Origin: Alcaligenaceae bacterium
GTDB lineage: Bacteria > Pseudomonadota > Gammaproteobacteria > Burkholderiales > Burkholderiaceae_B
Reading direction: 5' to 3'
Length of the DNA stretch: 64,000 bases
NCBI GenBank assembly: GCA_013416395.1
Contig: JACCEP010000003.1
Coordinates: forward strand, 1-64,000
The first letter of the stretch is position 1, and each line of letters starts with the position of its first letter. Both the position numbers and the translations under genes were made by a program. Under the pieces are notes generated by a model. It saw nothing but the letters and a program-made list of their open reading frames with translations. It had not been told where the DNA came from and made no database searches. Below, piece after piece: positions 9,344-18,070 of the stretch.

Positions 9344-9970
9344 CTAGTCAGTCTTATTTCTTTCGTCATCGTAGCGAGTAGTCGTTTCAACACCTGGCAT
9401 GGAAATTCCCTCTCGTCCAAGAACTACTGGAATCGTGCGCAGAAAGATATATAAATCCATGCGAAAGCCAAACTTTTCCACGTACTCAACATCCATTGTA
9501 AATTTCTCATCCCATGATAAGGTATTTCTGCCGCGTATACCGGGCAGGCTAGTAATGCCTGGTAGTACGGAAAAACGCTTGGGATATCGTGCTAATAGGA
9601 GATCTTTGTACGCAGGCAAAGTGGCCCGTGGGCCAATGAAACTCATTTCGCCTCGGAGAATATTTAAGATTTGGGGTAATTCATCAATACTAGTACTTCG
9701 AAGAAACTTACCAAACGGATTCAGACGTTGTTCGTCAGGCTGGAAGTGCCCGTTAGCGTCGTATAAATCCAACATAGATCTAAATTTGTATAATCTAAAT
9801 TCATTTTCATCTTTGCCTAATCGCAGCTGTGTGAACAGTATTGGTGAGCCAAGATTGATTCGGACGAGTATGGTCACAATTAGCAAAAGCGGCCATAACA
9901 TCACGACTAAAATTAAGGCTATCGAGACATCAAAAATGCGCTTACCGGAGCGACGCCAAAAATCGTTCAT
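9344..9970 (-). CDS. Initiating phosphoglycosyl transferase (small PglC/WcaJ-type sugar transferase)
   Basis: A 208-aa monotopic bacterial sugar transferase that should transfer a sugar phosphate from a UDP-sugar to undecaprenyl phosphate, starting the repeat unit. One membrane-inserting helix lies at about 12-37. The catalytic Asp-Glu pair is D96-E97 in STSIDELPQ, preceded by LYKFRSM (60-66). The stop codon TAG overlaps the TA insertion site of the neighbouring IS630-like element; the length is normal, so the gene looks functional. It overlaps the PIG-L gene by 4 bp (operon). Confidence 0.92.
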   Translation of the reverse strand: MNDFWRRSGKRIFDVSIALILVVMLWPLLLIVTILVRINLGSPILFTQLRLGKDENEFRLYKFRSMLDLYDANGHFQPDEQRLNPFGKFLRSTSIDELPQILNILRGEMSFIGPRATLPAYKDLLLARYPKRFSVLPGITSLPGIRGRNTLSWDEKFTMDVEYVEKFGFRMDLYIFLRTIPVVLGREGISMPGVETTTRYDDERNKTD

Positions 9971-10647
9971 CGATTAGTCTCTCGTAAAAGGACGAACGCT
10001 TCTGCAGCGTTGACGCCCATATGGCTACCTCGTACGCGCGCGAGGGCGCGCAAAGTTTCCACCGATCGCGGTAAAGGGTCAGCTTGTAGTTGGGATTCAT
10101 AAGCAATCATGGCAGCAACCTTTCGCTCCAAGTATAACGATATATCGACGAAGATGTTAGGTTGAAACGCGGGGGATAGATAAGGAGGAGCCAAGTGTGT
10201 TTCGGATAACGTTTCATAAGCAAGCACGCGTCGGACACGTTTTCCCGCAGGAAGATACGGTCGGGTTGCGACAACTGCGGCATAAGTTATCGCTTGGTGG
10301 TCTTGGTGTAAGTCATGTGCAAAAGGGACATAGATTTCGTCGGGATCTACCTCGCTTATCAGTTCGGCGACAATACCATTGATCTGCCAGGTCGGGACAT
10401 GATCAAGGCATGCGGCAGGTAAGTCTCTAAACAAAAGGTCTGTCACCCCCAGAATCGCACAAGCAGAACGGCACTCCGTTCTGACCACATCCCATGTTTC
10501 TGCGGGCCAAATGGGATGTGGCTGCTCACCGTGTCCGGTTAAAACAGCGACAGTGACCACATGTCCGTCCTGAATTGCCCGCGCTACTGTTCCGCCCACT
10601 CCTAGCACTTCGTCATCGGCGTGTGGCGCTAATATCAATATCTTCAT
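9967..10647 (-). CDS. PIG-L/LmbE-family deacetylase
   Basis: A 226-aa zinc-dependent N-deacetylase. The metal-binding motif PHADDE is at residues 8-13 and the second metal ligand region HDLHQDH at 111-117, as in GlcNAc-PI and bacillithiol/mycothiol deacetylases. In this locus it probably removes an N-acetyl group from a nucleotide- or lipid-linked HexNAc, giving a free amine that the ATP-grasp or GNAT enzymes could acylate (inference). It overlaps both flanking genes by 4 bp, showing tight translational coupling. Confidence 0.9.
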   Translation of the reverse strand: MKILILAPHADDEVLGVGGTVARAIQDGHVVTVAVLTGHGEQPHPIWPAETWDVVRTECRSACAILGVTDLLFRDLPAACLDHVPTWQINGIVAELISEVDPDEIYVPFAHDLHQDHQAITYAAVVATRPYLPAGKRVRRVLAYETLSETHLAPPYLSPAFQPNIFVDISLYLERKVAAMIAYESQLQADPLPRSVETLRALARVRGSHMGVNAAEAFVLLRETNR

Positions 10648-11801
10648 GGAATAACTTTTATGAGCGAAGGCCGATGTGTTGAGGAAATTTCGCTAAGCCC
10701 AAGAAACTTAAAAATCTGTTTATTAACTATATTGACGTCAAACTTTTCTTTGGCATACTCGTAGCTCTCGCGCCCCATGTCTTCTGCCAAATTGGTATTA
10801 ACTATGAATTCCTCCATGATATTGGCAAGCGAAGCGTGATCACCCACTGGCACCAAAAACCCATTTTTCCCCGAAATGACGGTTTCACGACAACCGGGTG
10901 CATCTGTGGTGATAACAGCGCGCCCCATCGCCATTGCTTCAAGTACAGAACGGGGCGTTCCTTCACCGTAAGACGGTAATACATACACTGAAGATTCAAG
11001 AATAGCAGGGCGTACATCCTTAAGCTCTCCAAGATACTCCAGCCCACCTATAGCAATACATTTTTCAAGTTCGGCCTGAGTAAGGGCCATAGGATTAACA
11101 TCCTGCGGACCCACAAGCAAAAATCTTATATTCTTATACTTACGTTGAACAATAGCTGCAGCGCGGGCATATTCGAAAATCCCTTTGTCATGTAAGATAC
11201 GCGCAATTAGTAAGAAGGTTGGGGCAGCTGGAAGCGGGCGGTGAAAGCCATAGTGCTTCATATCCACTCCTGATCCATTCACTACAACGCTTCGAGATGT
11301 CGGTACTATTTTCAGGTCATGAAATAATTTTTGATTATCTGGATTTTGAAAGGCTACAGTAGAGGATGAATTAAAAGCCGTTTTATATAGTCGAATGATT
11401 AACTTTTTTAATATCCGTTGTTTTAACGTCTTCCCTCCAAAGGCGTATCCTAGCCCAGTCACCAATGGGCAGATATTCGGAATGTTGCACAGACGAGCAG
11501 CTAGGCTGCCCCAAATCAGAGGCTTTATGCTATAGGTTAATACAGTATCCGGGCGGAATTCCATCATTAGCGAACGAAGTTGACTCATGTAGCGGATATC
11601 GGCGATTGGATTCAGGCCTGCCCGACTCATCGGGATTGAGATGTATCTGCAACCGAGTTTAGATAAGCTGCACTTTACTTCTGGATCCTCGCCTGCTGCA
11701 CAAGCAATAACAGAATGGCCAGTATGTATTAACGCCTTGATTAGACTGCCTCTGAAACTGATTAGAGAGGGGGCGTAGCCACCAATAATTAGAATTTTCA
11801 C
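10644..11801 (-). CDS. GT4-family glycosyltransferase
   Basis: A 385-aa GT-B glycosyltransferase. The C-terminal GT1/GT4 signature is LPSYGEGTPRSVLEAMAMGRAVITTDAPGC in part (about 275-305), with the two Glu residues of the EX7E motif in it. The N-terminus MKILIIGGYAPSLISFRGSL is typical of CapM/PglA-like enzymes. It would add one sugar to the undecaprenyl-linked repeat unit on the cytoplasmic side. Its stop overlaps the PIG-L start by 4 bp. Upstream lies a decayed IS5-like element, so its transcription from the main promoter must pass through that insertion. Confidence 0.9.
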   Translation of the reverse strand: MKILIIGGYAPSLISFRGSLIKALIHTGHSVIACAAGEDPEVKCSLSKLGCRYISIPMSRAGLNPIADIRYMSQLRSLMMEFRPDTVLTYSIKPLIWGSLAARLCNIPNICPLVTGLGYAFGGKTLKQRILKKLIIRLYKTAFNSSSTVAFQNPDNQKLFHDLKIVPTSRSVVVNGSGVDMKHYGFHRPLPAAPTFLLIARILHDKGIFEYARAAAIVQRKYKNIRFLLVGPQDVNPMALTQAELEKCIAIGGLEYLGELKDVRPAILESSVYVLPSYGEGTPRSVLEAMAMGRAVITTDAPGCRETVISGKNGFLVPVGDHASLANIMEEFIVNTNLAEDMGRESYEYAKEKFDVNIVNKQIFKFLGLSEISSTHRPSLIKVIP

Positions 11802-11889
11802 AAAACTCCAAAAGTAATATTTTATAGTTATACGAAGTTGCCGTTTGGCGTTCTCAATGACTTCTATTGCATATAATTCGTCTTCCCTG

Positions 11890-13075
11890 AAGAATTCATA
11901 TTCATCGTTTCACGTCAAATTTCCGACAATCTGAGACCCCGAGTTCTGGTGAGGTAACCCACCCCTTCGGGCCAGCGATTGAATTTGTTGCTGCAACCAG
12001 GCTAAAAAATAAGGTAAAAAAGATGAGCGGATGCCCTGGCGGGCAATCATGCGCAGCAGCCACTTGATATTAAAACCAACCGCACTCAATACTGCATGGA
12101 TCGCATTGCCCGTTTCACCTTTTAAATGACAGCGGTTCATACTGTGATCGCTTTTCAGGTGCCCAATGATGGGTTCTATTGCAGAACGTTTTTTTAATAA
12201 CTGACGCTCCTTTTTGCTAAGCCGTTTGTATTTGCCTCGGTGCTTCAGGGCATAGTCCGGAATCTCACCATCGACGCCGCGATACCCCAGGTCGGTATAC
12301 ACCGTCTCGGGCTTCACGCCGGTGGCTTGCACCAGAATGCTGGACTGCTCCAACTGCTCAGCCAGGGTATGGCCATCGTACGGATTGCCCGGGAAGCTAC
12401 GCGCTCCAACGATCAGATTGCCCTTTAATGTCGTGACCAGACCGACCTTCACGCCAAACTCATAAGGCATGCGAGCCTTGCCCTTGCTCATGCACTCGAC
12501 TTCTGGCGCGTGCCAGCTGTAAATCTTGTCTTTACCCTTTAACGTCTTCCTGCGACGGCTTTGTTCTGAGATCTTCTGGGCCCGGGCCAGTAGCGGGTTT
12601 AGCGCAGCCTGCAGGCTTTGTGCCAGCACCGTCTTGCTGCGCTCAATGTCTCGTGCCAGCCGACCCAGGATCGTGCGTTGGCGCTTGATCGTCTTGTGCA
12701 TCCGGCGGTACTGTTTGGCGTGGGCGTAGCGACCTGCCATGCGGGCCAATTCCTTGCCTTCCTTACCGTAGGTCTGTTTAAGCAGAATGCCGCTGCCCTT
12801 GGCGGCTTCAGCTAATTTCTGACGCGCCACTTCCAGCAGGCGACTATCGGTCGGGTGGGCCACTGCCTTGCTCTGCACCGTGCTATCGACAATCACGGTA
12901 TTTAAAGCCCGGCGTTCAATCAGCCCCAGTTTGATTGCCACCATGATGCGTGGCGAGTATACCCAGTGGTTTTCTGAGATTATTCATTTGATTCAGGCGG
13001 CTGCGGAAAAAATCGTCGATTTGAGTCATGGGGGTTTTATGTTTCTCCCTGAAAATATAGTCTAGAGGGTTATTA
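11890..13075 (-). mobile_element. IS5-family insertion sequence with an internal deletion
   Basis: The transposase remnant at 11910-13029 defines the element; I could not locate clear inverted ends, so the limits are approximate. It sits between the Wzy-like gene and the second glycosyltransferase of the polysaccharide locus, where a flippase gene could once have been. Confidence 0.6.
11910..13029 (-). pseudogene. IS5-family transposase, internally deleted and frameshifted
   Basis: The minus strand starts with MTQIDDFFRSRLNQMNNLRK (from 13029, with GGGAG upstream), the usual N-terminus of this IS5 group. After about 27 codons the frame is lost. The remaining 344 codons continue in another frame from VAIKLGLIERRALNTVIVDS, with the DDE-domain pieces TVQSKAVAHPTDSRL, VYTDLGYRGVD and KKRSAIEPIIGHLK. 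Roughly 100 codons between the two parts are missing compared with the full family length. The last ~20 residues (ending GSQIVGNLT) look like read-through into the element's end. Confidence 0.82.
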
Positions 13076-13287
13076 TTTGGAGAATGGCAGGCTTATAAAT
13101 ACCATATTATTTGATCAAATAAATAATTTATGGGAATTTCAGGGTCGGTTAATTAATTTGTATGATTATATTTTAATATTTAATAAGTATATTTTAGAAA
13201 TTTTTATAGCTATGAGCATAAGGCAAATCTCTCATAGATACGATTGAGAGATCAATGTAGAGAATGGAGCGTATTGTAATTCTCCTC

Positions 13288-14451
13288 TTAATTTCGCAAT
13301 TGTTGCGCTGATCGAGAGGTTTGCTTGTGTTTGCCATCGATAACTGATATTAGCAAAAATATAATCATGGGAGCAAACATCCATTTTTGACGAACAGAAA
13401 TTCCTAAGTTTGCAGTCGTTGACGCCAAGATAAACCAAGTCAGTAATGAATAGATCCATAAAAAAACACGATTCTCATCCAGGTAAATCACTCTCTTTTT
13501 AAATATATTCCTAGCACTTAGAATAAATAATAACAAAAGAACCATGTTGTCTAACGAAGCAGCCAGGGAAAATAGATTATGAGCTTCGAAAGGCAATGGA
13601 CGTAATATATATGTAAACAGCTTCGAAGGTAGGCTCATAGCGGCAATGTCAATACCGCCTCCTCCTTGCATATTATATTGCTGCCGCTGCTCAATATACG
13701 TAATGAGATCACCTGCGTCAACATCATCTCCGACACCAGCGTAATGTAACGCAAACGGTATGACGATTGCTGCAGCCACTAATGCCATCCCTCCGAGTAC
13801 TAATCTTTGAGCAAGCGGTACATGACGTCCAATAATGAGAGAAGCAGCCATTGCCAAGAGCATTAGTGCAGCTATATGAGGCCGCACCAAGAGCATCAAC
13901 ACAATAGCCATTACCATGGCTCCGCTACTTCGTTTGGAGTTCGATGCTGCCCATAGAGCTAGGCCTGCAGCCATAAATGAGATGGAGTCCTTTCCAATTG
14001 CCGATGACCAAAAGCTTACGGATGGTAGAAAAATGATTAACGTGGCTAGCAGCTTAGTATTTCGGGTTTTGTTATGTGTCGCCTTTCGTAGGGTAGCGTC
14101 GAAAGCCATGAGTCCAATAAAACCGAAAATATTAAAAATTAAAAAAGTACCTAGAAACGAAAGTCCCAAGGCGGATTTGAAAAATACGGTGATTAATTTT
14201 ACAGCGGTTGTTCCGACGGAAAATTCAATATCTTCAATTAATAAGAAATTATAATAGACGAGGGAATCACCGCCATTAACCAGAACATACCCAGCATATA
14301 CGAGACAAAAGATTGTGTGCCATATATAGATAAGGATCGCTCTTTTTCTACTGACATTAAAATAGCTCGAGATCCATGTGCTCACTGCTATGCCAAACAT
14401 AAAAACTAAAGCCGCACTAAATACCTCTCCAGGAGTTGTGAATAGTTCCAT
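13288..14451 (-). CDS. Wzy-like O-antigen/capsule polymerase (polytopic membrane protein)
   Basis: A 387-aa integral membrane protein with about 10 predicted helices and a large hydrophilic loop near the middle (about 225-280, containing YIEQRQQYNMQGGGGIDIA). The charged pattern RPHIAALMLL before it resembles Wzy polymerases, which join lipid-linked repeats in the periplasm. Wzy proteins share little sequence, so the call rests on topology and position among the glycosyltransferase genes. GC content is low, as is usual for these genes. No other polymerase candidate lies in the window. Confidence 0.7.
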   Translation of the reverse strand: MELFTTPGEVFSAALVFMFGIAVSTWISSYFNVSRKRAILIYIWHTIFCLVYAGYVLVNGGDSLVYYNFLLIEDIEFSVGTTAVKLITVFFKSALGLSFLGTFLIFNIFGFIGLMAFDATLRKATHNKTRNTKLLATLIIFLPSVSFWSSAIGKDSISFMAAGLALWAASNSKRSSGAMVMAIVLMLLVRPHIAALMLLAMAASLIIGRHVPLAQRLVLGGMALVAAAIVIPFALHYAGVGDDVDAGDLITYIEQRQQYNMQGGGGIDIAAMSLPSKLFTYILRPLPFEAHNLFSLAASLDNMVLLLLFILSARNIFKKRVIYLDENRVFLWIYSLLTWFILASTTANLGISVRQKWMFAPMIIFLLISVIDGKHKQTSRSAQQLRN

Positions 14452-14482
14452 GATTTTATATATTTAATGCTTCGATGTAAAA

Positions 14483-15649
14483 TTAATCATTCGAGCACGC
14501 TTCATCTGTTTTTGAAGCACTGCATTGTTGCCAGACATCTCTGTAAGATTTAGCCATTTTTGCTAATTCGAAATTAGTCAGGATATGCGCTCGACAATTT
14601 TGTTGTAGGAGTCTCCAAGCGATCTTATTAAGATGATATGAGCGAGCGGTTTGTATCGCAAAACATAAGGCATGTGAATTTTGTGCCGGTACTATCCAAC
14701 CGTACTCGCCCAGAATTAACGCTGCATCGCCTACATCGGTGCTGACGCACGGAGTGCCACAAGCCATCGCTTCAGCTAGTACATTAGGGAATGCTTCCCC
14801 GACGCTGGAAAGGATGTGTAAGTCTAATGAGGCCATAATTGCCGGAATATCATTGCGTGGGCCTAGCAGTTTTATCTGACCGAGCAAGCCGGCCTCTTCT
14901 ATTTGTTGCATCAGCAGGTCATTATCTGAACTCATCGCAGTCCCTGCTAATATACAAATGAAATTCTCTGTGTTTGATTCCCGAAATAGTTTTAGGGCCA
15001 TTAATAGATTAAGATGATCCTTTTGCTCATGAAAGCGCGCTACCATTCCCGTCACAAACGTATCGGGAGGTATCTTTAAGGTACTCCGAAGGGAGGTTCG
15101 GACCGACTCATTGGGCTTGAAGACATCCAAGGCATAGCCATTAGGGATGGTAACGAATTTATCTGCTCGATATCCTATTGCTTGATGGACAGCAGTAGCG
15201 CTCACAGAGCAGCTAACGATTTTTTTAGGAATTAAATGAGAAAACTGCGAACAGACCTTCACAATCCGTAATGACATTCGACTGTTCTTTGATGGATCTA
15301 AATTGGCGTGGCGAATACCCCATACAACAGAACGTACACCAGCCAGTCGCGCGATAGTACCGCCAATCAGATCTGAGTGGTACATCCAAGTTTGAACAGT
15401 ATCCGGTTTCACCTCCTTTATGATTCTGTAAAGCTGCACTAAGCCGGAGAGTGTCACTCTTCCTCGAGGCATGCTCAAGCAATAGACATTAGCCCCCACT
15501 TCTTCTAGGCGCCTGGCATATATGCCGCGATCCATGAGCGACACCACAATATGATGGTTTCCACGTTGAATATCAAAGGCAACAAGCCGGTAAAGTGCGC
15601 CTTCAGCGCCTCCATTGTGTAAGCCAGTGATTACATGTAAAATTTTCAT
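14483..15649 (-). CDS. GT4-family glycosyltransferase
   Basis: A 388-aa GT-B enzyme. The N-terminus MKILHVITGLHNGGAEGALY carries the glycine-rich donor loop, and the C-terminal motif SSVGEAFPNVLAEAMACGTPCVSTDVGD holds the EX7E glutamates (the exact motif is at about 285-310). It should add a sugar to the repeat unit at the cytoplasmic membrane face. It lies 8 bp from the amidotransferase gene upstream and 31 bp from the Wzy-like gene downstream, so it is within one operon. Confidence 0.9.
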   Translation of the reverse strand: MKILHVITGLHNGGAEGALYRLVAFDIQRGNHHIVVSLMDRGIYARRLEEVGANVYCLSMPRGRVTLSGLVQLYRIIKEVKPDTVQTWMYHSDLIGGTIARLAGVRSVVWGIRHANLDPSKNSRMSLRIVKVCSQFSHLIPKKIVSCSVSATAVHQAIGYRADKFVTIPNGYALDVFKPNESVRTSLRSTLKIPPDTFVTGMVARFHEQKDHLNLLMALKLFRESNTENFICILAGTAMSSDNDLLMQQIEEAGLLGQIKLLGPRNDIPAIMASLDLHILSSVGEAFPNVLAEAMACGTPCVSTDVGDAALILGEYGWIVPAQNSHALCFAIQTARSYHLNKIAWRLLQQNCRAHILTNFELAKMAKSYRDVWQQCSASKTDEACSND

Positions 15650-15657
15650 CTGAATTG

Positions 15658-17556
15658 CTATTCACTAGTACCTTGATACTCCAGCCATGCTTGAAACATC
15701 AAAACGATCCATAGTTGAGAGGAGCAGTCACGCTTATTGGCGAGATGATCAGACCATAGACGTCTGATAGGTGCTGGATGAAAGTAACCATCTTCGCGCA
15801 AACGGCGCTCATTTAATAATGCCTCCGCCCACTCACGGAGTGGCCCGCGTAGCCAATTCGCCAGAGGAATTGAGAATCCTTTTTTCGGGCGTGCCATTAT
15901 TTCATTAGGAACGTATTTCGCTAACACTTCTCTTAACAGCCATTTTCCTTTTCCAGCTCGAATTTTTAAGTCTAGCGGCATTCTCCAAGCCAACTCAACT
16001 ACGCGATGATCGAGCATAGGCACTCGAACTTCTAAACTGTTTGCCATGGAGGCTCGATCGACTTTAACTAGTATGTCGTCAGTCATAAACATTTGCGCTT
16101 CCATAGCCATCATCCAGTGCTCAAAGTTGTCGGTTTCGGGCCATGCGGCAGGATTATTTAAACGAGTCGTTGGCTCCCAAGCGCCTATTACAATCTTTTC
16201 AGGCTGTTTCCAATGGCTAACCAGTTGTCTATAGAAGTCTTCGAAATTTTTAGAATCGAGAACGTCAACTAATTTCCGTGCCTGGTGAGGTATTGGCATA
16301 CGGCCGAGTGATAGAGCAGCAGCTTGACGTAATGCTAACGGCACCGATTTGATCTTATTCCAAATGTTGGGCGCGAACTGATATGTGCTGTATCCGCCAA
16401 ACAATTCATCGCCAGCATCGCCACTTAGCGCTACAGTGACATGCTGGCGTGCCAACTGGCTAACCAGAAATGTGGGTATTTGAGAACTATCGGCAAACGG
16501 TTCGCAATAGACACTCGGTAAGAGTGGAATAATCGCCGCTGCATCATCTGGTTGTATATAAAGTTCCGTGTGCTCTGTTCCTAGGTGCTTAGCTATCCTT
16601 TGAGCATGGATCGCTTCATCATAGCGCGGGTCACTAAATCCCATAGTGAATGTACGTATTGGCGTGGAGCTATGGGCCTGCATTAACGCGACAATAGTGC
16701 TGCTATCAACGCCACCACTTAGGAAAGCGCCTAATGGCACATCTGCTAGCATTTGATCAGCCACGCTAGAGCTCAGTTGTCCATCTAGGGCGATAATGGC
16801 CTCAGCATCTGAACCCGTGAAAGGGTTTGCTAGGCCTTGGCCGACTACGTCATTGAATTTCCAATAAGCAGTCTGCGATGCATTAGGGCTGCCTGAATCA
16901 TTGGCTAATGGAATGTTGATGTAATGGCCAGGCTTTAGTTTTTCGATACCTTGATAGATACTATGGGGCGCAGGAATATAGCCGTGGCGCAGGAGGAGCG
17001 CTAGAGCGTTGCGATTAACTTTGGCCTCGCATGCTGGGTGAGCTTTAAGTGCTTTGAGCTCTGAGCCGAACAGTAATGTGTCATTCTGCCAACCCCAGTA
17101 CAGGGGCTTTTCACCGAGGCGATCACGAGCCAATGTGAGTACACGTTCCTTGCGATCCCACAACGCGATAGCGAACATTCCTGCAGTCGCTTTCAGAGTT
17201 TTTTCGATGCCCCACGCGACGAAGCATGCGAGCAGGGTTTCGGTGTCGGTATGGCTGCGCCAGACGGGGGCTACGCCCTGTTCATGTAGCTCGATTCGTA
17301 ACTGAAGGTGGTTGTAAATCTCACCATTAAAAGCAACGACATACCGCTCACATGACGAATGCATGGGCTGATGGCCAGCAGGGGTTGGATCAAGAATTGA
17401 GAGTCGTCGATGAGCGAGTGTCAGGCCAGAAGATCCATCCGCCCATACTCCCGAATCGTTCGGCCCGCGATGGCTTATTCTATTTACCATACGAAGAGCT
17501 ATGCCCTGACGAGCTATGGCTTTACTTGGCGAATAAAAGCCGGTTAGCCCGCACAT
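15658..17556 (-). CDS. Glutamine-dependent asparagine synthetase-type amidotransferase of the polysaccharide locus
   Basis: A 632-aa two-domain enzyme. The N-terminal Ntn glutaminase begins MCGLTGFY (Cys2 nucleophile after Met removal) and includes RGPNDSG and FNGEIYNH. The C-terminal synthetase has the PP-loop SGGVDSS and SGDAGDELFGGY. I chose the second ATG (17556) because it puts Cys at position 2 and has GAAGG 6 nt upstream; the ATG at 17562 sits too close to that site. In capsule and O-antigen loci such enzymes amidate uronic acid residues (WbpS-like). The UDP-HexNAc dehydrogenase at 433 could supply the carboxylate, so a hexuronamide is the likely product (inference). Confidence 0.88.
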   Translation of the reverse strand: MCGLTGFYSPSKAIARQGIALRMVNRISHRGPNDSGVWADGSSGLTLAHRRLSILDPTPAGHQPMHSSCERYVVAFNGEIYNHLQLRIELHEQGVAPVWRSHTDTETLLACFVAWGIEKTLKATAGMFAIALWDRKERVLTLARDRLGEKPLYWGWQNDTLLFGSELKALKAHPACEAKVNRNALALLLRHGYIPAPHSIYQGIEKLKPGHYINIPLANDSGSPNASQTAYWKFNDVVGQGLANPFTGSDAEAIIALDGQLSSSVADQMLADVPLGAFLSGGVDSSTIVALMQAHSSTPIRTFTMGFSDPRYDEAIHAQRIAKHLGTEHTELYIQPDDAAAIIPLLPSVYCEPFADSSQIPTFLVSQLARQHVTVALSGDAGDELFGGYSTYQFAPNIWNKIKSVPLALRQAAALSLGRMPIPHQARKLVDVLDSKNFEDFYRQLVSHWKQPEKIVIGAWEPTTRLNNPAAWPETDNFEHWMMAMEAQMFMTDDILVKVDRASMANSLEVRVPMLDHRVVELAWRMPLDLKIRAGKGKWLLREVLAKYVPNEIMARPKKGFSIPLANWLRGPLREWAEALLNERRLREDGYFHPAPIRRLWSDHLANKRDCSSQLWIVLMFQAWLEYQGTSE

Positions 17557-18070
17557 ACGCATCCTTCGCAGAAAATTAACGAAATTAGTAGTTCTGTAGG
17601 AGTATTCAATTAATCAGTACCTTCATTTCTTTTAGAATTTCGATGAAGCCACACGGGTAAAACTATACTAATGACAGGGGTGCCGTAAACCATAGTCTCA
17701 ACTAGAACGTTGCCGAAGCTTGCCAATCCTGATGGCAGAGCGAATACTGATACGGTTCACAATCAATCATCAGGATTACGCAGATCCAGTATGGCCATCT
17801 TCATTATCGTGTGGTGATCGTCCTATTTCGGACGCTAAAGAGACTCGCTCACTATCGCTCACTACCTTCGCTCTAAATTATTGAGTGCAGCGGTGCTGAC
17901 ACGCGCAATAAATGAAATACGTCACTAAGTAAGTGTGAGAAGATCATTTTTTCTAGATCACACAGCTCGCACCAAGTACGACTGGGGTATCGCCTGCGGC
18001 CAGCACGGATGATGAAAGATATCGGCTATATAGCTTCAGTTAAATGGTTGAGATTGAGTAGTGGAGTGTT
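17557..18070. other. Gene-free gap between the wzc and amidotransferase genes
   Basis: A stretch of 514 bp without a convincing reading frame or ribosome binding site on either strand. I see no hairpin plus T-run and no repeat shared with the rest of the window. It is unusually long for the inside of a polysaccharide operon and may mark a deleted gene. Confidence 0.5.

Larger units (their letters stand above)
8160..9346 (-). mobile_element. IS630-like insertion sequence (inactive)
   Basis: The broken transposase at 8185-9236 is flanked by imperfect inverted ends: GTTTGATTA begins inward at 8170 on the plus strand and at 9337 on the minus strand. The right end (9268-9337) recurs at 128-197. 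IS630-family elements insert at TA; the TA at 9345-9346 is part of the stop codon of the phosphoglycosyl transferase, so the insertion appears to lie exactly at that gene's end. The left boundary is uncertain by about 10 bp. Confidence 0.75.

Noticed and set aside
13080-13287. Considered a promoter or gene in the AT-rich gap after the IS5-like element
   Set aside because: Only A/T-rich sequence without a good -35/-10 pair or reading frame.
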